Below, piece by piece: positions 16,215 through 24,055 of a stretch of DNA of 46,219 nucleotides. Position 1 is the stretch's first letter. Each line of letters starts with the position of its first letter. The DNA is taken from the NCBI GenBank assembly GCA_964590225.1, contig CAZPWS010000026.1, positions 1 to 46,219 of the forward strand, read 5' to 3'. The position numbers and the translations under genes are program-made. The notes under the pieces were generated by a model. That model did not search any database. It saw only the letters and a list, made by a program, of their open reading frames with translations, and was not told the DNA's origin. This DNA comes from JAEUSG01 sp964590225. GTDB lineage: Bacteria > Fibrobacterota > OXYB2-FULL-49-7 > JAEUSG01.

Positions 16215-18266
16215 TTATCTTAGTTGTGCCTGCATCTGACTGCTTTGTGATTGCAAGCGGGCCATCACCTGTTCCATCGCGGCATATTGCTTTGTCAGCG
16301 ACTCCTGATATTTCTCTATCCGGAGGTTTTCCTTCGCTATTTTATCGTCATAATCATCAATTTGCTGCTGAATATTTTTTGTTCTTTGCGTTAAAAAACC
16401 TTCATATGCGTTGGTTGTCAACTTAATATAATCGGCAATTTCCCGGCCAAGTCCTTTGGAAAAAGTGAAGACCGTGCTTCCAGACAAGGGGACGGTGACT
16501 GCAAGCCCTTCAGCAGCAGCCCCCTTCTCTTTAACGGAAAAGATATTTCCATCAAGCTCTCCAGCATAGGTACCAATGACTGTGTCATTTTTATCGAGCC
16601 ACTCAACTGTTTGCGTATCAACATCCAGCTCATACCGGCCCGATTTTGTTTTGCTTGTTGATGTACCATAAATGAAATTGGAATCATTTCCCGAACCGGA
16701 AAGGATGAAAAGTTCTTTAACATTCTCATAGTTTGTGTTTAGCGCTTTTTTAAACTTCTCCTCATCAATTTTGTACTCGCCCGAAAATCTGTCTGAAACA
16801 ATACCTATGCTGGCCAATGTCTGGTATGTGCGCCCCTTAAGTTCATCATGAGTGCGTGACAACAGCAAAACAAGTTCATTCTTTAGCCTGTTTACAGTTG
16901 AGTCTCCGGCAAGCGGCCCCTGTGTTATTGTATTAGTACTCTTGCTATTGCTTTCGTCCTTCTCTTTAACGGTAACATTTGATTTTTCCTTGATTGTCTT
17001 TAATACAAGGTTAAACGCGTCAAGGAGTTCCTGAACATTCGTTTGTATTGCAGCATAATCCCTGTCAATTGTTGTCTGGACAACTGTTGAAGGATCCGCC
17101 TTTTTCATTTTTATTGCAACACCTTCAATAACATTGTCTGCCTCATTTGAGGCCGAACTCAAATAGATTCCGTCAACACTAAAAAAAGCGTCCTGTCCAA
17201 CCTGTAATACGCCGCTTTTTCCGGCCTGTGTTATTGCCAACATATCACCAGGATTGAAAGATGAACCCACCCCTTCGTTATTGGCCGTTAGCTCAACCCT
17301 CATTGAGCTCTTACCGGTTGTTTTATCCGTTACGGTTATGCGCCCATCTTCTACGGTTGCTGATACAGTTCCGTTAAAAGCATTTTCTATTGCTTTTAAC
17401 AGATCATCAACGGTTTGTGTCGATGGATCAGAGATAACAAAAGTCTTTTCGCCAATACTGTTGCCATTGCGATCAGTCCCCTTGATAGTAATTGAGTCGT
17501 TAGATACTATGTTGGCTCCATCAATGGCTGCAAAAAGAGTGCTGCCCGTTATATCAACACCGGTGGCGGTTAAAGCAGTTCCCTGAACTTTTTGAGCCAC
17601 ATTTCCCTTCTCACCGGATGTATTAAGAATGCCAAGATCCCTCAAGACTGTGCCTGAGATTTCTCCATATGTCACACCTGCCGCTCCGGTATCCTTGCTT
17701 GTAAGAACCATTGCATACTGGTTTTCCGCTATTTTAAGTATCGAGGCCGATACCCCTGCGTTTGTCTGACCGTTAATTTTATTAACAATGTCCTTGAGAG
17801 AATCTCCGCTATCAACGGTTATTGAGATAGGGGAGGCGCCAGGATTTTCCTTAAGGTAAGCTTTACTCACATTAACAGTAAATTCACCTGCAAAGTTTAG
17901 AGCAGTTGTAGCGGAAGCAACGGCCGTACTCATGGCTTTTTCTGCCTTAGCTGTCTGGAAGACACTTATATCATAAGATCCGGGAAACCCACCCTCCTTC
18001 CCTACAAGTTCAAGTATATCGTCGTGAGAGGAGGTAAGGGTATATTTGTCGAAATTTGAAGCCTTTGAAAGTGAATCAGCCTTTGTCTGAAGCGATGTTA
18101 GATTAGACTGTAATGTTCCCCAAGCCGTTAGTGCAAGATTTGCGTTATCCTGTTTTCCTTCGAGCCGCTTAATTTTCTGTTTTTCTATGCCTACAAGCCC
18201 GTTTATGATCGCAGTTGTATCGATCCCGGACGCAAGGCCGCCTACAGAAATTCCATTAGCACTCAT
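16215..18266 (-). CDS. fliD: Flagellar hook-associated protein 2 (filament cap)
   Basis: Caps the growing filament and folds exported flagellin; secreted through the flagellar type III apparatus, so no signal peptide. The 683 residues are on the long side for the family. The N-terminal FliD domain is clear: ISVGGLASGIDTTAIINGLVGIEKQKIKRLE. The middle is a beta-rich variable region with VSASILKIAENQYAMVLTSKDTG and further domains. The C-terminal FliD domain (about 400-683) ends in a coiled coil (EGFLTQRTKNIQQQIDDYDDKIAKEN, then QKSLTKQYAAME-like). GGGAG lies 7 nt before the ATG. It is the first gene of the fliD-fliS-fliT-like operon, divergent from the YciO-family gene. Confidence 0.95.
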   Translation of the reverse strand: MSANGISVGGLASGIDTTAIINGLVGIEKQKIKRLEGKQDNANLALTAWGTLQSNLTSLQTKADSLSKASNFDKYTLTSSHDDILELVGKEGGFPGSYDISVFQTAKAEKAMSTAVASATTALNFAGEFTVNVSKAYLKENPGASPISITVDSGDSLKDIVNKINGQTNAGVSASILKIAENQYAMVLTSKDTGAAGVTYGEISGTVLRDLGILNTSGEKGNVAQKVQGTALTATGVDITGSTLFAAIDGANIVSNDSITIKGTDRNGNSIGEKTFVISDPSTQTVDDLLKAIENAFNGTVSATVEDGRITVTDKTTGKSSMRVELTANNEGVGSSFNPGDMLAITQAGKSGVLQVGQDAFFSVDGIYLSSASNEADNVIEGVAIKMKKADPSTVVQTTIDRDYAAIQTNVQELLDAFNLVLKTIKEKSNVTVKEKDESNSKSTNTITQGPLAGDSTVNRLKNELVLLLSRTHDELKGRTYQTLASIGIVSDRFSGEYKIDEEKFKKALNTNYENVKELFILSGSGNDSNFIYGTSTSKTKSGRYELDVDTQTVEWLDKNDTVIGTYAGELDGNIFSVKEKGAAAEGLAVTVPLSGSTVFTFSKGLGREIADYIKLTTNAYEGFLTQRTKNIQQQIDDYDDKIAKENLRIEKYQESLTKQYAAMEQVMARLQSQSSQMQAQLR

Positions 18267-18303
18267 ATGTATCTCCCGATTTAGTCTCCCTGTCTAAAAC
18301 AGT

Positions 18304-18331
18304 ATATCGGCACTCTTAAACAAAAACTTTA
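18304..18331 (-). promoter_or_regulatory. Sigma28 (FliA) promoter of the fliD operon
   Basis: Read on the - strand: TAAAG at 18331-18327 and GCCGATAT at 18311-18304, 16 nt between TAAA and GCCG. It is close to the known FliA consensus and correctly placed 38 nt before fliD. Confidence 0.75.
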
Positions 18332-18365
18332 TATCTGAACGCAATAAACATCTTATATTTGCACC

Positions 18366-18989
18366 ATGCACATATTAAGGGTTCATCCGGATAATCCACA
18401 AGGCCGGCTAATTCAGCAGATTGCGCAACTTCTTGAAAAAGATGGCGTTATAGTATATCCGTCGGATACATCATATGCACTCGCGGCCAATATTTTCAGC
18501 AAAAAAGCGGTAGAAAGAATGTACGCCATTAAGAGATCGGAGAAAACACAACTCTTTAGCTGCATCTGTTACAATTTTTCAAAAATTAGCGATTATGGCT
18601 TCGTATCTACCCAATCCTACCGAATCATGAACCACCATCTGCCTGGCCCCTATACATTTATATTGCGTGGAAAAACGGCACTGCCCAAGCTTACCATGAC
18701 AAAAAGAAAAACAATTGGAGTTAGAATGCCAAATAAACCAATACCAAAAGCGATTTATGAGGCGTGTGATTTCCCTTTGTTATCAACGGGGATTAAGCTT
18801 GAAGATGGCGAAGTACTTAATGATCCGGAAATTATTGCAAAAAGGATCGGTCACGCAGTAGATTTAATAATTGATGGAGGCGCGGTTCCATTTGCCCCTT
18901 CAAGTATAATAAGTCTTGAGGATGAAACGCCTGTTATCGTAAGAGAAGGGTCGGGCGATCTGTCCTACTTCAATCGGGGAATTGTTTAA
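18366..18989 (+). CDS. Sua5/YciO/YrdC family protein
   Basis: The 207 residues have the YrdC-like fold. The usual opening is DGVIVYPSDTSYALAANIFSKKAVERMYAIK, followed by LPGPYTFIL, KRKTIGVRMPNKPI and PLLSTGIKLEDGE. The family includes TsaC/Sua5, which make threonylcarbamoyl-AMP for tRNA t6A37, and YciO, whose role is less settled. The KRSEKTQLFSCICYNF segment and the length resemble YciO more than TsaC. If this is the only such gene in the genome, it would have to be the t6A enzyme. No ribosome binding site is visible before ATG 18366. The end overlaps or abuts mazG. Confidence 0.85.
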   Translation: MHILRVHPDNPQGRLIQQIAQLLEKDGVIVYPSDTSYALAANIFSKKAVERMYAIKRSEKTQLFSCICYNFSKISDYGFVSTQSYRIMNHHLPGPYTFILRGKTALPKLTMTKRKTIGVRMPNKPIPKAIYEACDFPLLSTGIKLEDGEVLNDPEIIAKRIGHAVDLIIDGGAVPFAPSSIISLEDETPVIVREGSGDLSYFNRGIV

Positions 18990-18993
18990 AAAA

Positions 18994-19782
18994 ATGGAAA
19001 AAGAGATTGACCAGTTGATTTCCATAATGAAGAAACTCCGTGCGCCTGATGGCTGCCCCTGGGACAGGGAGCAATCGCACGAAAGCATTCTCAAGTGCCT
19101 TATCGAAGAGTGCTACGAATTTTATGACGCGGTTGTGTCGGCAGATTCCGAAAAGATGGCAGAGGAACTTGGCGATATACTGCTTCAGGTTGTGTTTCAC
19201 GCTGAAATGGCAGAGGAAGCAGGCCGTTTTACCTTTGATGATGTAGCACGGTTAATTTCCGAAAAACTTAAAAGGCGACACCCACATGTATTTGGCGGCG
19301 TGGAAGTTTCGGACAGTAATGATGTTATCAGGAATTGGGATAAAATAAAAATTGTTGAAAAAGGAAATGAATCTCGGATATCTGTACTCGATGGAATACC
19401 TCGCGCCCTACCAGCGATTCAGGCAGCCTATATGGTTCAAAAAAAAGCAGCAAAAGTTGGTTTTGACTGGAAAAAATGGGAACCGGTAATGGGAAAGGTT
19501 CGTGAAGAACTTGGCGAATTAGAGAGCGAGATACAAAAAGAAAAGTTAGAAAAAGGACGCCTTAAGGACGAAGTAGGCGATCTTCTCTTTTCTGTTGTAA
19601 ACCTTGCCCGCCACCTTGGAGTCGATCCGGAAGAGGCGCTTACGGGCACTAATAAAAAATTTGAGCAGAGGTTTAGAGGAATGGAGAAGGCGGTAAAAAA
19701 TGATGGGCGTGAACTCACCGCTCTTTCTCTTGATGAAATGGATGTTTACTGGGAACGCGAAAAAAATAGGTTGTCAAAATGA
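18994..19782 (+). CDS. mazG: Nucleoside triphosphate pyrophosphohydrolase MazG
   Basis: Hydrolyses (d)NTPs to NMP and pyrophosphate, cleaning the nucleotide pool and affecting ppGpp stress responses. The roughly 262 residues hold two MazG domains. The first has APDGCPWDREQSHESILKCLIEECYEFYDAV, then EELGDILLQVVFHAEMA with the metal-binding EExxE/ExxD residues. The second has REELGELESEIQKEK, then LKDEVGDLLFSVVNLARHLG. An in-frame TTG at 18982 would add four residues (MFKK) but GGGGA then lies too close, so ATG 18994 is preferred with moderate certainty. The stop overlaps the FecR-protein start by 4 nt (ATGA), indicating coupling. Confidence 0.93.
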   Translation: MEKEIDQLISIMKKLRAPDGCPWDREQSHESILKCLIEECYEFYDAVVSADSEKMAEELGDILLQVVFHAEMAEEAGRFTFDDVARLISEKLKRRHPHVFGGVEVSDSNDVIRNWDKIKIVEKGNESRISVLDGIPRALPAIQAAYMVQKKAAKVGFDWKKWEPVMGKVREELGELESEIQKEKLEKGRLKDEVGDLLFSVVNLARHLGVDPEEALTGTNKKFEQRFRGMEKAVKNDGRELTALSLDEMDVYWEREKNRLSK

Positions 19783-21995
19783 TATATCGCATTACTTCCA
19801 TACTAATAATACTACTGCTGTATCCTCTTTACTCTTCAAATATAACTGTTATAAATATTGATGGTTCTGCTCAGGTCAAGAAAGAGGGGAGCAGAAAATG
19901 GGAAACACTTAAAAAAGGCGCTGTTATTGAAGATAACGATCAGATCCAGACTGCCTTCAAAGGGCGATGCGAAATAAAAAGCGGTATTGGAAATGAGATA
20001 GTTCTTGGAAGCAGTAGCCGTATTCTTGTGAGCGTTATCTCAAGGGTAGAAAGCGGTGTCGAAGTCGGCGTTTCACTGTTATCCGGTTCGGTTTATTCAA
20101 GAATGACCAACAGGAAGGGCTATTCAATTTTCACCTCCTCCGCAAAAGGTATTACCGACGCTGCCGTTTTCAACTGTACAGTGGATGAGATTACCGGCAT
20201 GACGGGATTTCATGTCCTACGCGGTGAAATAGCCGTACAGAACATCTCAATTCAGGGAACGGAAGTAGTCCGATCCGGCGAAACCGTCACAATATCTCCA
20301 TCTACCCCCCCATCTCTTCCCAGACGAATAACAACCCAGCAGATGGCGGTTTTAACAAGGTTCTATGGTTCCGATTTTGTTAATAAAGAGATTCGGGAAA
20401 GCGGTCTTGAGCTTGAGTCTGCGGTGTCTTCTGCGCGAAGCGCTGTACCCGTTGAAATTAAACCGGCGACAGCACAACCCTCCCTAACCCCAACAAGCGA
20501 TAAATCTCATGCAGGAACATCTACCGCTGGAAGAACGGAAAAAACCGACGCAACCGCTGGTTCAAGACAAAAAGGGAGCAGTGTAACAGGGTTTAATAGA
20601 GACAATGTTGACAAAAGAATAGCGGCCTATATTACAGAAAAGTATTCCATGTTTGAAACACCTCTTCCGCAGGAACCTCTTAATCAGTACAAATACCGCC
20701 TTAATCTTCATGTTGGCGGATTCCAGCTTGATGGTATCCTATATCCTGAATTTGCGCTTCGGCAGGCCTTTTACTGGAAGAACGGAAATATTGCTGTTCA
20801 TCTTCCAATCGTTCCCGATCAAGGCGCCTCACCTTCCCTGCAAGTAGGTTCATTAAGGGCAGTTCTTGACAAGATATATTCCGCTGAGTATCATTATGGC
20901 GACTACTGGATTAAAGCGGGCCGACTTAACGGACTTACTCTTGGCCATGGTATGCTTGTACGAAATTATTCCAACTGCGCCATGGCAGACAATATCGATA
21001 ATCTGTCTGTCTCAGCAGGAGTTGACGGATATTTTGACCATTTATCACTGTTCACTTCAAGTATTGCGGATGTCCACTTGTCAGCACTCAACTATTATTC
21101 GGACGATCCACTTAAAAGGTATGATGTAGTTGTAGTTTTATCTCGCGCAGCATCTCCTAATACTGCAAGGGGCGACTACGGCTTTATGGCTAATGAAATG
21201 GAAAGCACTTTACCAAGTGATTCGGTGCCTAAAACTCCCACAATTACAGGCTTTGAGTTGGGGGGCACCATTAAACTGCTACGGGACCGTCCATATGAAT
21301 TCGATTTGCGTTTAGCCTATTCCGGTCTTCTAGATGTTAATAGCGGAAGTCTAATAGGATATGGGCTGTTACTGCCGGCATTTTCTGCAATTATTGGAAA
21401 ATCTTCCTTTGACGCGGAATTATTCATGGCTGGCAATCGCTTTATCCGTTCTCTATGGAGTAATTTCTACGAGGATATGCACTATTCTTTCCGAAGGAAT
21501 GATGCAGGCGTCATAACAGGTGCAAATGCTCTTATCAACGAGATTGAAAAACGAAAGAACACTGTTGGTACTCGTCTGGCGCTTAGTCTATCGCCTTTAA
21601 AGGGAACCGCCGTAAGCATCGACTGGGAAAAAGTTATGCTTAATTTTGACAGGGATAGCCTCTCCTCCGGACGAATCAAGGTACAAGGGAAAAATGATGG
21701 CCATATGGAAATGTCTTTGCAGATTGGCGATGGATTTACGCTATGGCCACGGTTGCTGTGGCTGCGGCTTCACTACCGTATTGATAGAATAGGATATTTC
21801 GATGGTGGACGATTTGATCCATTTACTCCTAATCCATTCACTTCAATCGGATTTGATGCGAGCATTAGAGTAAGAAGAAACATCAATCTTAATATTTCGT
21901 GGGGCCGCTTTTACTATGATTATAATGGAAACTATACTGCAGACGAAAATGAAAAAGTTGATGGTATGAGAACCGGTTTCTCAATGGGATTCTAA
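19779..21995 (+). CDS. Exported FecR-domain protein fused to an outer-membrane barrel-like region
   Basis: The 738 residues start with a signal peptide (MIYRITSILIILLLYPLYSS). Residues about 25-170 form a FecR domain: NIDGSAQVKKEGSRKWETLKKGAVI, DDQIQTAF-like, EIVLGSSSRI, LLSGSVYSRM, VFNCTVDEITG, LRGEIAVQN. A Pro/Ser/Thr-rich linker spans about 215-275. The C-terminal ~450 residues alternate aromatic and polar residues like outer-membrane beta strands (HVGGFQLDGILYPEFALRQAF, INLNISWGRFYYDYNGNY) and end with the barrel-type aromatic residue (FSMGF). FecR domains often bind or sense at the envelope; coupling to a barrel suggests an outer-membrane sensor or porin. Function is inference. It overlaps mazG by 4 nt. 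Confidence 0.7.
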   Translation: MIYRITSILIILLLYPLYSSNITVINIDGSAQVKKEGSRKWETLKKGAVIEDNDQIQTAFKGRCEIKSGIGNEIVLGSSSRILVSVISRVESGVEVGVSLLSGSVYSRMTNRKGYSIFTSSAKGITDAAVFNCTVDEITGMTGFHVLRGEIAVQNISIQGTEVVRSGETVTISPSTPPSLPRRITTQQMAVLTRFYGSDFVNKEIRESGLELESAVSSARSAVPVEIKPATAQPSLTPTSDKSHAGTSTAGRTEKTDATAGSRQKGSSVTGFNRDNVDKRIAAYITEKYSMFETPLPQEPLNQYKYRLNLHVGGFQLDGILYPEFALRQAFYWKNGNIAVHLPIVPDQGASPSLQVGSLRAVLDKIYSAEYHYGDYWIKAGRLNGLTLGHGMLVRNYSNCAMADNIDNLSVSAGVDGYFDHLSLFTSSIADVHLSALNYYSDDPLKRYDVVVVLSRAASPNTARGDYGFMANEMESTLPSDSVPKTPTITGFELGGTIKLLRDRPYEFDLRLAYSGLLDVNSGSLIGYGLLLPAFSAIIGKSSFDAELFMAGNRFIRSLWSNFYEDMHYSFRRNDAGVITGANALINEIEKRKNTVGTRLALSLSPLKGTAVSIDWEKVMLNFDRDSLSSGRIKVQGKNDGHMEMSLQIGDGFTLWPRLLWLRLHYRIDRIGYFDGGRFDPFTPNPFTSIGFDASIRVRRNINLNISWGRFYYDYNGNYTADENEKVDGMRTGFSMGF

Positions 21996-22018
21996 ATTGG
22001 CTCTAAGAGACAAAAAAG

Positions 22019-22780
22019 ATGGAAATTGGTTCTATATTCGCCGATTTTGGTAATACTTCGCTGAAACTTCTCTACAAAGACTCTAAGGGGAAAGAGCACT
22101 TCTCCCGAATTCTTTGGAGTACGGGCTACCATTCCATAGCAGAGAAAATTATCTCCATTGTGTCTAAATGCCAATTTCCACAAATAAATGCGATCTCCGT
22201 TAATTCTATCGCCGAAAACAGAGTAAGAAAAATTTTAAGCAAGAATGGAATAGGGATTAAAAAGGTACAGAAAAAACTCTTGTACCCGACGACCTCCTCA
22301 TACGACCTTTCAAGAATTGGAATGGACAGAATAGCGAATATTAACGCAGCAGGAAAGCTATTCGCCAAAAAGAATATTTTGCTAATCGACTCCGGAACAG
22401 CCGTAACGATTGAAGTTATCGTTGGTGGACACCACAAGGGAGGTTTTATTCTTCCGGGAGAAAAGACATTACTCGCCTCCCTGCACGAAAATACCGCTGC
22501 TCTTCCTCGCGTAACAAAACTGGAAATGATGCCGCTACCCGGGAAAAATACAATAGAAGCGATATCAAATGGATGTGGGGCACTCTTTTATCAGGGCATT
22601 GCCGCATTAATTGACAGTATAAAAGAAAAGTATTGCATATCAAAAGTTATAATTACCGGTGGAAATGGACAAAACATTATCGACAGCGGCTACCTTAATG
22701 TCCGTGCAGACTACCTGCCTACTCTTACGCTTCATGGCCTGAAATTCATGTCCGAAAAAGAAAACCCTTCTTACCGTTAA
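22019..22780 (+). CDS. coaX: Type III pantothenate kinase
   Basis: Phosphorylates pantothenate, the first committed step of coenzyme A synthesis, in the CoaX version that needs a monovalent cation and is feedback-insensitive. The 253 residues fit. ASKHA-fold motifs are present: IFADFGNTSLKLL (phosphate 1, DxGNT type), then SRIGMDRIANINAAGKLF, LLIDSGTAVTIEVI (phosphate 2), GGFILPG, and KVIITGGNGQ. AAGAGA precedes the ATG. The stop codon lies inside a 32-bp perfect palindrome (22763-22794) that probably forms its 3' end. Confidence 0.93.
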   Translation: MEIGSIFADFGNTSLKLLYKDSKGKEHFSRILWSTGYHSIAEKIISIVSKCQFPQINAISVNSIAENRVRKILSKNGIGIKKVQKKLLYPTTSSYDLSRIGMDRIANINAAGKLFAKKNILLIDSGTAVTIEVIVGGHHKGGFILPGEKTLLASLHENTAALPRVTKLEMMPLPGKNTIEAISNGCGALFYQGIAALIDSIKEKYCISKVIITGGNGQNIIDSGYLNVRADYLPTLTLHGLKFMSEKENPSYR

Positions 22781-22794
22781 CGGTAAGAAGGGTT
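22763..22794. terminator. Bidirectional terminator: 32-bp perfect palindrome
   Basis: 16-bp arms (AACCCTTCTTACCGTT and its complement) with no loop bases, centred on GTTAAC at 22778/22779. On the - strand it is followed by TTTTCTTTTT, a good U-tract for the 33-residue Lys-rich gene; on the + strand the tail is weak. The coaX stop codon TAA (22778-22780) is part of the palindrome. Confidence 0.8.
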
Positions 22795-22826
22795 ATAAAT
22801 CCTAAAAACAAAGTGCTTTTATAGAA

Positions 22827-22928
22827 TTACTTCTTGCACTTTTTTTTGGCAACTTTCTTGGCCGCTTTCTTAACGACCTTCTTTGCGGCTTTTTTAGCCA
22901 CTTTCTTGACTGCTTTCTTTACAGCCAT
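22827..22928 (-). CDS. 33-residue lysine/alanine-repeat protein, histone H1-like
   Basis: The peptide is essentially KK-x-x repeated eight times (MAVKKAVKKVAKKAAKK, then VVKKAAKKVAKKKCKK), with about half Lys and the rest Ala/Val plus one Cys near the C-terminus. It resembles the lysine-rich tails of bacterial H1-like proteins (Hc1/Hc2, AlgR3) and would bind nucleic acid non-specifically as a short amphipathic helix; this is inference from composition. AAAGGG is 7 nt before the ATG, there is an extended -10 promoter upstream (23010-23036) and a strong terminator downstream, so it is a monocistronic, probably well expressed gene. It is too short for many gene finders. Confidence 0.75.
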   Translation of the reverse strand: MAVKKAVKKVAKKAAKKVVKKAAKKVAKKKCKK

Positions 22929-23009
22929 GATGCATCCCTTTCTTTAAGGTTAACAAACAGCGGGTTACCCCACCACTGGAATATCGAACTTTTTATGTAA
23001 CACTAAATA

Positions 23010-23036
23010 ATTATAACACAAAACATTTGCAGTCAA
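23010..23036 (-). promoter_or_regulatory. Promoter of the lysine-repeat gene
   Basis: Read on the - strand: TTGACT (23036-23031), 15 nt, TATAAT (23015-23010) preceded by TG at the extended -10 position (TGTTATAAT). The short spacing is offset by the extended -10. Expected start is about 23003, leaving a ~75-nt leader. Confidence 0.6.
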
Positions 23037-23053
23037 GAAAAAAATAAAAAAAG

Positions 23054-24031
23054 TTATTTCCACAGATCATCCCTTTGGCGGTCTTCCCACAGGTTTTTTG
23101 CTTTGTCAAGCCATGTATCGATTATAGAAAGGTTTATTCTGGGGTCTTCTTTCGCTTTCTGAGTCTGTTCAAGCCTTATCTTTTCGAACGCTGCAAGAAA
23201 TGGATGGGCTTTTTTTTCCTGCCCAAGCCTAATGTGCAGAGCAACAATCATATAGAGCACCCGATATTCGGCAGCCTCCCCGGACGAATTGGAATTTTTG
23301 AAACACTCCTCGAAATAGCTGACCGCTTCCTGCAAAGCCGGTGTATCGTCCTCTCTTTTATTAGAAATAAGTTTGGCCATCTTAATAAAATAAAAACCCA
23401 GTTTGTAAAGAGAGTTTGGGAGCTCATGGTAAGCTTCTACTTTCGCCCTCATCCCGGCAAGAGTGTATGAAGCAATTGCAGCATCTGTTTTTCGTGGCCG
23501 CCTGAAATAATCATCAACACTGGCGATTCCGGCCACAACAGACTTTCTCTCACCAATTTTTTCCTGAAGGGTAAGAATCACATTGGGTGGTATTTGAGAA
23601 GCGACTGTTTTTCCGGTTATTCTGTTTGTAGTAGAAAAATCCTTTTTATCGGGCGAAGCAAAAAGACAACGGGAACAAATAGTGACGGCAATGGTATCGT
23701 AATCAACACTTCTGTGGCCCATTGCTCCAATATACTCCTGCTGCAATAAACGGTTGTCAACTATTTGCTGACTCTTTGCCTTTAACTCATAAGAGACTAT
23801 GTTGTCCTTAGAGCAAACAGGACAGATAACAGGCGACTCAAATATTGGATCGATTCCATCCCGCGTGGCTGCTGAATCTAATGAAACATCGGCCTCAACC
23901 TGCTCTTTTACCGCCTTAATGTTTTTTATATCAATTGTTGGCCCAAATCGGCGGATATATTCCGTAACGAGATTTTCTTCTTTCAAAAAGACAAGGAGAC
24001 GCCTTTTAACTTCTTTTACATCTACCGGCAT
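23054..24031 (-). CDS. DUF2225 family protein with zinc ribbon
   Basis: The 325 residues belong to the DUF2225 type: a helical N-terminus, then a zinc ribbon with CPVCSKDN at about 91-98 and CSRCLFASPDKKDF some 55 residues later (two CxxC pairs, the second typical of the family). A tetratricopeptide-like helical C-terminal half follows, with KLGFYFIKMAKLIS, LQEAVSYFEECFKNSN and YRVLYMIVALHIRLGQ. The molecular function is not known; homologues are found in spirochaetes and clostridia. It is the last gene of the - strand operon, 24 nt after waaA. The AAAAAATAAAAAAAG stretch just downstream overlaps the promoter of the lysine-repeat gene. Confidence 0.75.
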   Translation of the reverse strand: MPVDVKEVKRRLLVFLKEENLVTEYIRRFGPTIDIKNIKAVKEQVEADVSLDSAATRDGIDPIFESPVICPVCSKDNIVSYELKAKSQQIVDNRLLQQEYIGAMGHRSVDYDTIAVTICSRCLFASPDKKDFSTTNRITGKTVASQIPPNVILTLQEKIGERKSVVAGIASVDDYFRRPRKTDAAIASYTLAGMRAKVEAYHELPNSLYKLGFYFIKMAKLISNKREDDTPALQEAVSYFEECFKNSNSSGEAAEYRVLYMIVALHIRLGQEKKAHPFLAAFEKIRLEQTQKAKEDPRINLSIIDTWLDKAKNLWEDRQRDDLWK

Positions 24032-24055
24032 GATGTCTTATATATACCTTACCGC

